This document shows positions 10,627-20,128 of a DNA stretch of 64,000 nucleotides, one piece after another. Source of the DNA: Ceriagrion tenellum (lineage: Eukaryota > Arthropoda > Insecta > Odonata > Coenagrionidae); assembly GCA_963169105.1 (NCBI GenBank), contig OY720644.1, positions 3,927,001-3,991,000 on the forward strand, in the 5' to 3' direction. The notes under the pieces are model-generated. The model was not told the origin of the DNA and made no database searches. It saw only the letters and a list, made by a program, of their open reading frames with translations. Positions within the stretch are counted from its first letter, which is position 1. Every line of letters begins with the position of its first letter. Position numbers and translations under genes: made by a program.

Positions 10627-12010
10627 TTAAATTGTTCTTCTCTGATTCAATTTTAACCAACCCAGCTTTGCGTAATAGGGAGATACATGCTCGTTGAAAC
10701 GAATATTAAAAATGAATCGCATACATGAATTTTGCAGTCTTTGTAATTTAACGCTTAATTCATTGGTCTTATCGGAGTATATAATTGAACAATAATCAAA
10801 ATTAGGAAATATTGAACTCTCAACCAACCTCTGGCGCAGTGTTGTAGGGATTAAGTGCCTGAAATACTTCATCCTGTGGAGATTTTTGTGAACTTTATTT
10901 GAGATGGCAGTAACTGATCGCGCCAAGCTAAGGTACTGCTCAGGCAAACTCCCAAGGCTTTTGACTGAGTTCGAGTAGTCAATCTGAATATTTAGAACAC
11001 TACCTTTGGGTAGGTCTTTTGAAAGGAGCATGCGTACATTAGGAGTACATCCAAATATTATCGATTTTGTCTTGTTGGGATTTAGTTTTAATCGACTTTT
11101 GAACAGCCCATCGCAAATAAATTTAATATCCTCCTTAACCAACGCGATGGCATGGCCAATTTCAGAAGGGTGGGTCTCAATATATATTTGTAGGTCGTCA
11201 GCGTAAAAATGATATTTGCAATGGGATATTTCACTAGCGAGTTCCTTGATGAAAATACTAAGCAGAGGGGGTCCAAGTATTGAACCCTATGGTATCAACT
11301 AAGCGCTCGAGAGGTTTAGAGAGAGCGCATAGTAGCGCTATTGGTCTGAAGTCGGACATGTCTTTGGGAGCAGACTTTTTTGCTTTGGGCCTAAGGCAGA
11401 TTTTCACAAGGTAGGGAAAAAGGAGTAATTTATTGAGCAGTTATAGATGTTGAGTATCATTGGCATTACAGCGGGTAGAATAGCTTTTAAAATGCTTGCA
11501 CTGATTCCATCAACACCTATAGCATTCGATTTTAAAGCTTTCACTTACTTTAAAAGCATGTCAGGTGTGTAGTGAGGGAAATAGAGCCTCGTGCTATCGA
11601 AAACAGAGAATAAAGTATGATCAAATAAAGTTGGACCGTTTTCAGTTCGAGTAAAATAGATGTCATCTAGGTATTCGTCCGAATTTTCCAAAAATATCAA
11701 GCAATTTCAGAATAAGTTTGTTTAAAATGCCAACTTTTTTGTCCACAATATTGGTATTGACAAATTCACTCAAGTCACTTTCAAATACATCTGATTCAAA
11801 TTCAGTTAAATTAAAACCCTTAAAATCACGGAAACACATTTCACTGGGCTTGTAAGCACGTAACTTAAATCTATATTTTACATAAATTAGGTCATGGTCC
11901 GACAAGAATGTGGCAAGGTGCTGCTCATACTCTTCTACCTTTGACAAATCGTCGACGATGAAATGGTGTAGGAGAGTATTGCTGTTCATGAGGTTGTGGG
12001 TTGACTGATA
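10627..12010 (-). pseudogene. LINE-A ORF2, downstream part (endonuclease C-terminus and RT)
   Basis: Minus strand. From 12,010 it resumes the endonuclease after the LINE-B insertion, with the SDHD box (FLSDHDLIYV). Around 11,660-11,300 comes the RT N-terminus (SNAIGVDGISASILK, then FRPIALL). It then jumps from LERLVD to GSILGPPLLSIFIKEL, losing the fingers/palm segment that normally lies between them, and reaches the catalytic YADD box (HFYADDLQIY, about 11,205). The C-terminal region (KLNPNKTKSIIFG, LVESSIFPNFDYCSIIYSD) ends with a stop at 10,627. The missing block and frame breaks make it non-functional even though YADD survives. Confidence 0.85.
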
Positions 12011-12628
12011 CATCTACATCTACGTGATACCCTGCGAGCGACCACGAGGGTGTGTGGCAGGGAGTGAAGATCACCAAACTTGCAAACTTGACATGTAACT
12101 AGGATATTTAAGGGAGATATGCTAGATAATAGGGTCACATGGAGCTAGATGGTTAGTATCTACGTAATAAGGAAGGGATTATTGGTCGTTATTACATGCC
12201 TCATGCACTACATACTTCTTTAACTATATTTCACCTACCTATCCCTTTGATACGCTGCCTATTGTTCTCTCTTATAGTACGAGGGAAAAATGACATTTTA
12301 AATCTATCGGTACGATAATCTGTCCCTCTAATCTTGTTAATATGATCAAACCTAGCATAATACGCAGGGTTCTCAATATATATCTAACGTCATCTCTGAA
12401 CAACTCTGTTTCGAATTTACTTAAAAGGTTTAACCTAAATTTTAACCTGCGTTCTGATAGTAATTCCCATCCTAGTTCTTCTATTAAGCTCGTAACACTT
12501 ATACATTTATCATAACGGCCTTTAACAAATCTAGCAGATCTCCTTTGCACGCGCTCTAATTCTTTTATCATACCTTCCTCGTACGGATCCCATATACTAG
12601 CGACATATTCTAATTGAGGCCTGACAAG
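12011..12628 (-). mobile_element. LINE-B 5'-truncated copy inserted into LINE-A
   Basis: A 618-bp minus-strand copy of the C-terminal third of LINE-B (LVRPQLEYVASIWDPYEEG, then ELERVQRRSARFVKGRYDK, LSERRLKFRLNLL) with its 3' UTR, terminal hairpin and GTAGATGTA tail. It interrupts LINE-A between the codons for LVPY and QSTHN. ATA occurs at 12,008-12,010 and 12,629-12,631, so a 3-bp duplication is possible. Removing it restores the LINE-A frame exactly. The 5' end starts at CTTGTCAGG, the same base as the copy at 51,093. Confidence 0.9.
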
Positions 12629-13137
12629 ATAGGGAACAAGGAATAGATTACGGCTGAATAACATGTCACTGAGATACGTACTGTCATACGTTTTCCTCAA
12701 CATGTCAATGTTAAGGTCACCACACAATATCACATTTTTGTACCTTGGAAGAAGATTATGAAGTGACGGCTCCAAACATTCAGACATGAAACCGGTTTTT
12801 GGGGGTCAATATATGACACAAAACAATATTTTAACCTCCTTTCCTGTTATTTCTAAAACTTGTATTCAGGTCGGAAAGGAGTACCATCAGACTGTAATAA
12901 CAATTTAAATGACAAGCTTTCGTGGAGATACAAACATACACCACCGCCAACTCTTCCTGGTCTATCGTTACGAACCAATTTGTAAATGTTCAATTCAACA
13001 GCGTCCGAGGAGATATTTTAATTAAGCCAACTTTCGGAGACAGCAATAACGTGATAATCACGTTTATGAAAGTAGTCACGGAATTCGTCAATATGCCTGA
13101 CTAAAGACTGTGCATTAATGTGACACAATTTTAACAT
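12629..13137 (-). pseudogene. LINE-A ORF2 start: apurinic-type endonuclease N-terminus
   Basis: Begins at ATG 13,137, overlapping the ORF1 stop by 7 bases (ATGTTAA). The first residues, MLKLCHINAQSLVRHIDEF, carry the APE-type N-terminal motif (HINAQSL), followed by HVIAVSESWL with the metal-binding Glu, then RVGGGVCLYLHESL. A stop follows SESWLN, and there are further frame changes before the CGDLNID box at about 12,720. The fragment ends at LVPY where LINE-B is inserted. The family role is to nick target DNA for target-primed reverse transcription. Confidence 0.8.
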
Positions 13138-14102
13138 TTAGAGAGTGTCAGAAATTTAGTTGAAGCTACTGAGGTCTTCAAGACAGGTAATAACACTTCG
13201 TTCCCCCCGTCACGTTTCCTCACATAAATTCTGCCTCCTAGTATCCAAAGGTACTTGAACTTATCTGCTCTTTTGAGTTCTCTGGCTTTGGCGTGTAGTT
13301 TCCGGTTCCACTGAGTGAGTGCCTCATTGATGAAAATGGGCTGACTGGGTAGGTTGTCAATTCCAATATCACGAATACTTAGGTCACGTTTCACTCTCCG
13401 TTTGCTTAAGAACTCACTAGCAGTGCTGTGCCTCAAAAATCGCAGAACAATAATGGGGGGCCGATTCGAGTCACTTTGTGTTCTCACACGGTAAACAAAG
13501 TCAACGTCAGCGGCTTCCACTTTGACTCCTAGGGACAAGCCTATCTGATGGATGATGGCACTAAGGAGCTCTCCTTTACAATATGGAACTCCCTGAATCT
13601 CGACCACATTCTCCTTTGCTTCTTGCTCCATTTGATTAACGTGTTTTTCTAGTTCGAACACGCGTTTTTGCAACTGACACAAGTCGCCGATCGTATTTTC
13701 GAGCTTTTCACTAGGATTTGTGATTGCGCTTTTGACCTCACTGAGGGACTTATTTATATCACTGATCAACTCTTGACACCAGAGTAATGACTTTTGGATC
13801 TCACCTTGTTCGTCCTGCAAGCACTTGATTCGAGCTAAGATTTCATTTAGCGTCGCAGCTACAGATTCGGCACCGGTCGAGTTGTCACTGCTCTTCACAG
13901 GAGTGTTGTCCCCGCGCATTGAACGCTTCTGCATCAGGCACGAACCACAGTGCCAGGGCCGCTGTAGGCCTTCCAGGGTTCGCAGATCTTCTTCCATCAT
14001 TAAAGAGCAGGCGAGATGATACTGCTCATGACAATCACCACAGGATACGATAGAGCTTTTGCCGCGCTTAACAGCTTGGCCACACTTTCCACAGTTCGGC
14101 AT
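13131..14102 (-). CDS. LINE-A ORF1 protein with PHD finger
   Basis: Uninterrupted 323-codon ORF. I place the start at 14,102 (MPNCGKCG) because the zinc finger begins there; the frame is open 12 codons further upstream. Residues 4-55 form a canonical PHD finger: C4-x2-C7, C21-x2-C24, H29-x2-C32, W50, C52-x2-C55. Residues of about 80-180 are heptad-rich and probably coiled coil. The last third (from about VVEIQGVPYCKGE, with FVYRV and PPIIVLRFL) looks like the RRM-like/C-terminal domain of LINE ORF1 proteins, which bind element RNA. The protein overlaps ORF2 by ATGTTAA, suggesting coupled or reinitiated translation. It is intact while ORF2 is wrecked; whether it is expressed is unknown. Confidence 0.85.
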   Translation of the reverse strand: MPNCGKCGQAVKRGKSSIVSCGDCHEQYHLACSLMMEEDLRTLEGLQRPWHCGSCLMQKRSMRGDNTPVKSSDNSTGAESVAATLNEILARIKCLQDEQGEIQKSLLWCQELISDINKSLSEVKSAITNPSEKLENTIGDLCQLQKRVFELEKHVNQMEQEAKENVVEIQGVPYCKGELLSAIIHQIGLSLGVKVEAADVDFVYRVRTQSDSNRPPIIVLRFLRHSTASEFLSKRRVKRDLSIRDIGIDNLPSQPIFINEALTQWNRKLHAKARELKRADKFKYLWILGGRIYVRKRDGGNEVLLPVLKTSVASTKFLTLSKC

Positions 14103-14138
14103 GGCGAGAAAGCGAGATATAAGTCCGTTCACGACCAA

Positions 14139-15030
14139 GGACCGAGACTATGTGACATTCTCCCGAACAAGCGTAAGGCAAAGATAATCCCAGGGATCAA
14201 GAAAATACCGAAAAGTGGCCAAAGAAAAAAGGAAGAAAAACGAGGCGAGTTCAAAAGAGGGTAGACTTAGTAGAATCAGACTTAGGGTGGCGGATTGAAG
14301 GGAAAGAAACCACCAGAATGAGGGACAATAAGGAGGCGAATACCGCGCCTCCGTCGGTAGATTCTCAAAGGTCACGCTTCAAAGGCTTGGGGTGATTGTG
14401 AAAAGTGAAAAGGAGAAAACACGAGGGTTGAGGTGCTCCACGTGGTGCTTTGCCGAACAAAACAACCGACAAATTTACATATCAATCCCCTTCTCCGGCA
14501 GCTGTTTGTTTGGCTGGCTTTTTTACGCTGAGTTTACCGCGTAATTGACACCGCTGTTTTGTGTGAGAAGAGAGAAAGAAGGATCTCGGAAGCCTTGGCA
14601 AAACTAGACACTTGTCGACGCGTGGAACAGACAACGGATGAAAAGGAATGCATATTTATTTCCAGCGAGGGACAAGTCGCCCTCAAAGAACGACACTGCA
14701 GGAAGCATTGCATTGGAAAAGAGGAGGGTATAGGAGGGACCACATTCGAACAACAGGGGATATATTTCCTGCTAAAAGAATAAATACAAAAAAAAGGCGG
14801 TGGGATATGTAACCAGATCTATTGCCGGAATGAGGTAGGAACTCATTGTCACTTTTACGCAACATTAGCATAATTGTTTCTCTCAGAAGTTTTATTTCGT
14901 TCTTTTACATTTCATGGCCGACTAGGTACTGTTGATAAACAGAAGCGGCAATAGTTGATAAAATAAATGGTAAACAAATTGCTCAGTATCATATAAACGA
15001 TATTTCAGCTTTTTGTAAGTATGAGGGATT
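14139..15030. other. Stretch upstream of LINE-A, no gene recognised
   Basis: May include the LINE-A 5' UTR in its first part. Purine-rich around 14,220-14,350. Short frames on both strands (up to 82 codons) show no domains. No RNA gene seen. Confidence 0.35.
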
Positions 15031-15270
15031 AATGAAGCTCAAACGATTTCGTACTGTCTACTAATTTTTATTTCACCTCTTGCTACACGTGTTTCGACTG
15101 ACTAGCAGTCATCATCAGGCAAGACTGTCGTGCCTGATGATGACTGCTCGTCAGTCGAAACACGTGTAGCAAGAGGTGAAATAAAAATTAGTAGACAGTA
15201 CGAAATCGTTTGAGCTTCATTACTCATTATGCTGTTCTACGATATCTCGCCTGAGAAAGTGGAGTTTATG
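15031..15270. mobile_element. Palindromic foldback element, copy A
   Basis: A 191-bp near-perfect palindrome: arms 15,031-15,120 and 15,132-15,221 around an 11-bp spacer, from AATGAAGCTC to GAGCTTCATT. Arm words include CGTACTGTCTACTAATTT, CACCTCTTGCTACACG and TTTCGACTGACTAGCAG. It resembles copy B at 9,575-9,772 but differs between the shared words. The block at 15,230-15,270 (GTTCTACGATATCTCGCC) is inverted next to copy B at 9,522-9,563, so the element extends past the palindrome. The long intact arms suggest a recent or selected inversion. Confidence 0.8.
15131..15171 (+). ncRNA. Possible minimal hammerhead-like ribozyme motif (copy A)
   Basis: Order: UGC (15,131-15,133), CUGAUGA (15,134-15,140, exact core), an extra U, stem II GACUG/CAGUC around CUCGU, GAAA (15,157-15,160), stem III AC/GU with loop ACGU, A at the cleavage position (15,168; triplet GUA) and GCA pairing with UGC as stem I. 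Stem I is only 3 bp, weaker than copy B, but stem I differs between the copies while pairing is kept. The mirror motif exists on the minus strand of the left arm. The extra U before stem II departs from known hammerheads, so this is a candidate only. Confidence 0.35.
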
Positions 15271-15544
15271 AGGGATTGTTACTTCAAGCTGAAACCGCTT
15301 TCTGGGAATGACGCATGGACTACTCATGATCTTTGTGGAGTATTTACCACTTAGTTTGTAAGTGACGCCAGTCAACATCGTTTGTTTGAATACGCTTTTC
15401 GGTGATTCATTTCACGAATAGGAAGAAACTTCATATAATTGTTCACTTTCACACATTGTACTTGAATTATAAATTTAAATTTTCCTAAGTACTTAAGCAT
15501 TAGACTCGGATATGAATCGTGAAGTAGCCGTCCGCGAATTCATT

Positions 15545-15758
15545 ACATCTACATCTTCATAATACCCCGCGAGCCGCCGCTTGGGCGTGTGGCAGGGGGT
15601 GTTAGGTCACGAGCCGTGTAAATGTGTACGTTTTTGGAGATGGAATGGTGTCATGTATTGTAGGAGTGTATTGAGTGAAGCTCAATTTTTATTGTGGTCG
15701 CTTATTGTTCGCGGAAAGCATGAGTTCTTGTACTTATCTGTTCGGCAGTGTATATCTC
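15545..15758 (-). mobile_element. LINE-C 3' end, heavily 5'-truncated
   Basis: Minus-strand 3' UTR matching the LINE-C copies at 27,843-28,850 and 47,103-47,762: a GCTCAATTTTTATTGTGGTCGC-like block, then the terminal CCCCCTGCCACACG hairpin with CGGCGGCTCGCGGGG, ending in ATTATGAAGATGTAGATG. Only non-coding 3' sequence is left. The region to its right has no further LINE-C match. Confidence 0.8.
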
Positions 15759-16524
15759 TTATTTTATCTTATCTTATCCTATTAAGTCCTATTGAAGTTT
15801 TTTTAAGCTTACAAAGAATTTACTGAGACCCTAAAACAAGAAAAAGAAAAAAGCCAATGTGGTTGAACTCTGACCGAAGAATGGATATCCCAAATGTCAT
15901 TCGAACATAAAGGAAGCCTCGCAGAAACTCAAATGCTCACTTTATATGGATTCTCAACCTAATGTTTAAGTAAATATATTTCGGGTGGAATCGAGGTCTG
16001 TAATATGCTTGGTCCCAGTAGAGTTTTCAAGTCTGATTCATGAGACATGGAAGACCATGAAAGGCGGAGACAACTCAGCTGCCAATGTGAAGAAAAGCGA
16101 TATTTTTTCCTAATTTCTTGCATAACACTACCTAAACGTATTCCAGTGATACGTTGAAGTCCCAATTCTCATTCTATTTCGGGCCAATGGAACAAAAAGA
16201 GATTTCCGCATTGGGTGTTGAGTTCCTAATAAAGTAGAATTTCCGTCAATATACAATTTTTGCGATAATAAAATTTTCAACAAATAAGCCATATTATTAC
16301 AATGAGAATAGCAATGAATTCTCGGGAAATGTCAACAAAAAGGCGTTAAGCTACTTCATTTCAGTCCACTGAAAAATACTAATCTTCCTCTGACGGAGAT
16401 TTGCGAGATTGAGAAAAATGTCACACGTAGGAGACGGCTACGGTTATTTTTCACTAATATTTCAAGAAAAAGAAGATAAAAGTATCTATTAACTGCCAAC
16501 AAAATACCTATTACCCTAAGGAAG
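15759..16524. other. Intergenic stretch
   Basis: AT-rich; frames below 120 codons without domains. The minus-strand frame at 16,356-16,706 is the antisense shadow of the LINE tail that follows. Confidence 0.35.
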
Positions 16525-16950
16525 AGATTTGCTAAATGTGTGGGGCGTGGTCCTCTATGGATCAGAAACTTGGGCCTATAGGAAAAAGGAAGTGAGGTAT
16601 CTTGAAAGTTTTGAAATGCGGTTATGGAGAAGGATGATGAGAGTGAGGTGGACGGACAAGGTGAGGAATGACCAAGTTTTCGAAAGGATTGGCGAGACAA
16701 GATCAATCATGAATGCAATGAGAAGAAGGAAGGCAAACGGGTTGGGGCATGTCATGAGGCATGACTGCCTCCAGAGTAAGATAATGGAAGGAAAAGTGAA
16801 AGGAAAACGCAAGAAAGGAAGAGAAAAATTTGATATATTGACGGATTTGAGGGAGAACAGGAGTTACCAAGAGGTGAAAATGTGGGCGCAAAATAGAGAA
16901 GTTTGGAGGAGTTCAGCTGGAACCTGTCTTAGGGCAGATCTACATTGATG
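16525..16950 (+). pseudogene. LINE-I (RTE-like) C-terminal fragment, copy 1
   Basis: Uninterrupted 139-codon frame matching the tail of RTE-type polyproteins: VVLYGSETWAYRKKE, FEMRLWRRMMRVRWTDKV, a GLGHVMRHDC box and a basic KGKRKKGR stretch, ending WAQNREVWRSSAGTC. These lie C-terminal to the RT domain; the RT and endonuclease are absent. The 3' end runs into GATGAGGATGAT, typical of RTE-like simple tails. It is a 5'-truncated dead-on-arrival insertion, closely related to the copy at 39,245-39,655. Confidence 0.8.
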
Positions 16951-17575
16951 AGGATGATTTCAAGAAATTGCGAATAAAACTCATGCCCCAGCAGTTTGAC
17001 GGAAGCTCATCGGACGAAAGTAAGTCTAAGGCAAGTAAAGTAAGAGTATTCCTCCCCGAAAGACTTTTACAGCTGTGCAAATATTTATCCCAACTGCCAT
17101 GTAGATCCCCGCACAGAGTATCATCTGCGCCTTCGAAAATATAAATGAAAATAAAAAGTATCTGCCACTCTTCCATGGGAAGGATCTTTTATCTTTCCGA
17201 TGCAGATGGTTTCCCTCGCCACAGTTCCCACAGAGGCGCAGCACAGCACCAAGGCCTTCCCAGGGACATTCTCACGACTCGAAAAGGAAAAGACCGTGCG
17301 GACAGTTAACAAACGGAGGAGGAGGTAAGAGCTCTATTGCACTGCGCCATATTTCGATAGATCGATTTTCATTGCGACACTAACGAGACATTGATATCTA
17401 TCTATATCCGATATTTCGAGTTACGTTGGAGTACTTTTCGATACCATAACACATGTATCATAGGATATAATGTGTTATAGATTTAAATACGACAAAAAAC
17501 AATGAAATATGTCATTTATTTTGGTGAAAATCTTACCTTCTTTATAATTTACCAGATGCGTTTGCAAAAACTTGA
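16951..17575. other. Intergenic stretch
   Basis: Minus-strand frames of 62-78 codons overlap here with no recognisable domain; 17,340-17,470 is AT-rich. No RNA gene or repeat seen. Confidence 0.35.
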
Positions 17576-18201
17576 TACATACCATAGAGTAAGTACATGT
17601 AGAGTGGCAAAGAGATAGGGAGATTCGGATACGAGTTTTTAAATAATACTTTGGCCAATAGATGGCAGAGGTGTATCGAAGTTGCACGACAAGCCATAAC
17701 AAATGAGCTTTGGCACACGGCCACTTCATTGATTGTCGCATAACTCACATGATGTTCTTATGATGATTTCGGTGCCTGGATGTTTACTAATCGACCCATA
17801 GCAACGGAAACAAATATTATTGAGTCGTCGAGACCAAATTAAACATGTATTTTAATGTGCCTTCAATGAACATCGTCTATAATGAATCGCATTCACGTCA
17901 ATATGATAAGACATGTGATTACCAAACACGGAGTCAACTGTTTACCGATGTATCATAGCAACGACAAAACAATTGATACTCGATTAAAAGCACACAACAG
18001 CCATGGTAAATCCACTCTTCTGTATGTTGATGCAAAAATCACCGAGTACCACTAGCGCCTCCAAGTGGCCTTCCGTAAGCCAAAATTCTTCCTCCCCTAA
18101 GGTGGTGCCACCTGAGAAATTCTTCCCGAAGCTCTCAAAAATGTATGTGCAGTTTTTAGCATTGCTTTGCCACTCTATATATACTTACTCTATGTACATA
18201 C
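17576..18201. mobile_element. Complete MITE with 30-bp TIRs and 7-bp TSD, copy 1
   Basis: A 612-bp element (17,583-18,194) with inverted ends CATAGAGTAAGTACATGTAG / TATATATACTTACTCTATG plus the AGAGTGGCAAAG block, flanked by perfect 7-bp duplications TACATAC (17,576-17,582, 18,195-18,201). It matches the copy at 35,780-36,402 in reverse orientation along its length. Internal blocks include a GGTGGTGCCACCTGAGAAATT stretch. No transposase. The 7-bp TSD is seen in both complete copies and does not match the common 2-, 4- or 8-bp classes, so the superfamily is open. Confidence 0.9.
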
Positions 18202-18634
18202 CAAACCTACATGAAATTTTTGATTTTCCATTCCCATGTGTTTCGAAACAGTCCGATGATGGCATCATGGCTCACGTAATACTCTTGCAACACCTGACGT
18301 TAGATGCATGAGAAATGTCATACAAATGGCATCAGTCATTTTGGGCGAGAACCAAAATAAGTAGTCAAGCAATACGACACGCTGTTAAACACATCGTCTC
18401 CCTTGTGGTAAAGAGGTCGATACAATACATTAAGTCTTACAGCGTGTCATATAAGTGATGTGCGTTCCCAAGAGTTATTCTATAAACCATATATTTTGAC
18501 GCATAAGTCTTGCTGAATACAATGCTATTCCAATTTCCAGTATCACCAGGAGAGATCCATAGTCTCATGTGATGGAAGAAACAAGAATTACATAAGAGAG
18601 CAATAAATCGCCACATAGAAGACCCGGAGAGGAG
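18202..18634. other. Intergenic stretch
   Basis: No coding or repeat signal recognised between the MITE and LINE-F. Confidence 0.35.
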
Positions 18635-19713
18635 TCCATGTAATTAATGTGTCATTACTTATTCAAAGAAAATAGATGAATTACTGTGTGACTATTCAAT
18701 GAAAGATCATGTCATCAAAAGGAAAACTGAGAAAAGAGACCTGGGCATTCTTTTTGATTCCAATATGACTTTCGTTGGTCACATTTTTAAAATGCATCAA
18801 TTGCTGCCTGTGAGATTACTTGGTTTTTTATGCCGTATGTCAAAGTATTTCAAAAATGAAAGTGTGTTAAAAATGTGGAATTATTCTCTTGTAAGAACGA
18901 AATCAGAATATTGTTCGGTGATATGGAACCCATCTACTAAAAAATATAGTGGAATAATTGAGAGAGGCCAGGAAAGATTTTTGAGGTTTCTTTATTACGT
19001 TTGATACCATGCTTACCCCACTTTTGAAAATCATGTTTCATAAGAAGAATTATAGTCGATGTTAATTTTTATTAGCTTAGTGATAGAAGTATATTAAATG
19101 TTTTGTTTTTCCTACATAATATAATAAATCAAGGTGAGAGCTCTAACTTGTTGTACAAACTAAATATACTTGTTCCAAATAATAAATGTAGACACCAAAG
19201 GACATTTTATATAATGAATGTATTTAGTAACTATTGTAAAATGTTCCCATAAATAGAATGTGTGCTACATTTAATACGCTGTGTAATGACATGGATTTAT
19301 TTGAGGACAAGAAAACCAACTACAGAAATGCCTGTAATAAGCTGTTGGCACAGATTGTGAAATCGTGAATTGGAATTGGTCGGCCCCGGTGGCGGCGGGG
19401 TAGAGTCCTCGCCTGCTAACCCGAGGGTTGCGGGTTCGAGTCCCGCCAGGGTAGAATGTTACCTGCCCAGGACATGGGTGTCTGTCTCTCGACCGTTGTT
19501 GCTGTTGTTCACCCGACGTAAAATGGCCTAATGTGCTGTATTCGGGGCAGTGAAAATAAATAAATAATATATATGGATATGTATTTTATTGGCCATCTTG
19601 ACTCCTTGTCTTTATAGAAATTATAAATATTTGTGTTTCTTATTGTTCACCCTATAATTATATTTATATGTTGAGTGAACGTTAAACTCAATAAATTCGA
19701 TTCAATTCAATTA
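18635..19713 (+). mobile_element. LINE-F C-terminal RT fragment with 3' UTR, split by a SINE
   Basis: Plus strand. The open frame 18,699-19,004 reads KRKTEKRDLGILFDSNMTF, then LGFLCRMSKYFKNESVLKMW, SLVRTKSEYCSVIWNPSTKK and IERGQERFLRFLY, the post-palm/thumb region of a jockey-group LINE RT. Related but stop-ridden coding continues to about 19,370. The 3' UTR ends in an A-rich AATAAATTCGATTC tail near 19,713. A SINE sits inside at 19,381-19,568. Endonuclease and RT catalytic parts are missing. Confidence 0.75.
19381..19568 (+). mobile_element. tRNA-derived SINE (SINE-1) inserted in LINE-F
   Basis: Begins CGGCCCCGGTGGCGGCGGGG. A pol III A-box-like stretch (GGCGGCGGGGTAGAGTC) and a B box (GGGTTCGAGTCCC, about 19,431-19,443) sit about 35 bp apart, as in a tRNA. 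A non-tRNA body follows (GTTGCTGTTGTTCACCCGACG), and the copy ends in AAAATAAATAAATAAT. It is much more GC-rich than its surroundings. Transcription would be from its internal promoter; mobilisation would need a LINE. No clear TSD was found. Confidence 0.85.
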
Positions 19714-19732
19714 ATCGGGGCAGCACGACCTA

Positions 19733-20128
19733 GCAAGCATGCTTTTAAATGACAGCGAAACAAGGACGGCAAAAACATCCAGAGCAAAGAAAACATGACA
19801 CATTGGAAATGCGGTGGGATCGAAGGGCGAATGGCGGGGGGCCCAAAGGAGTCGAGAGAATTAGAGAACTCCTACGACAAGATGTTTAATGGACACCACC
19901 ACTATGAGAGAAGACCACAAATATTTGAACATATTCTGTGACATAACTGCTCCTTGAAACGAGGTTATAAATGGAATAATATATTTATGGGAACAATTAT
20001 AAGACAGACCAAGAATGGAATACATCCGGCATATTAAGAAGCACGCCAAAGTTAAGACTATGAAATGGAAAGAAGGAATGAAACGGTTGACTGAGGGGAA
20101 TGCAGCAAACCACCCAATGAACTGATAA
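19733..20128 (+). pseudogene. LINE-J (RTE-like) C-terminal remnant
   Basis: Decayed plus-strand tail: a degraded LLNDSETRTAKTSRAK start, then the clearest part RPRMEYIRHIKKHAKVKT followed by MKWKEGMKRLTEG, a known end of RTE-type ORFs (RGRPRMEY..I..VKVKT..E). Multiple stops. Distinct family from LINE-I at 16,525 and the remnant at 8,484. Confidence 0.6.

Larger units (their letters stand above)
10041..14138 (-). mobile_element. LINE-A: near-full-length CR1/jockey-group LINE, interrupted
   Basis: Two-ORF non-LTR retrotransposon on the minus strand: a PHD-finger ORF1 (14,102-13,131), an ORF2 endonuclease start (from 13,137), and endonuclease and RT parts down to 10,627. A 3' UTR follows, ending near 10,041-10,060 in GACAATAAAATTG plus a T/C-rich tail. 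It is dead: a LINE-B fragment splits the endonuclease (12,011-12,628), a stop follows SESWLN early in ORF2, and the RT lacks its central palm region between LERLVD and GSILGP (joined near 11,290-11,300). PHD-type ORF1 proteins are known from the CR1/L2/jockey group; the exact clade needs a tree. The 5' boundary is uncertain. Confidence 0.85.
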
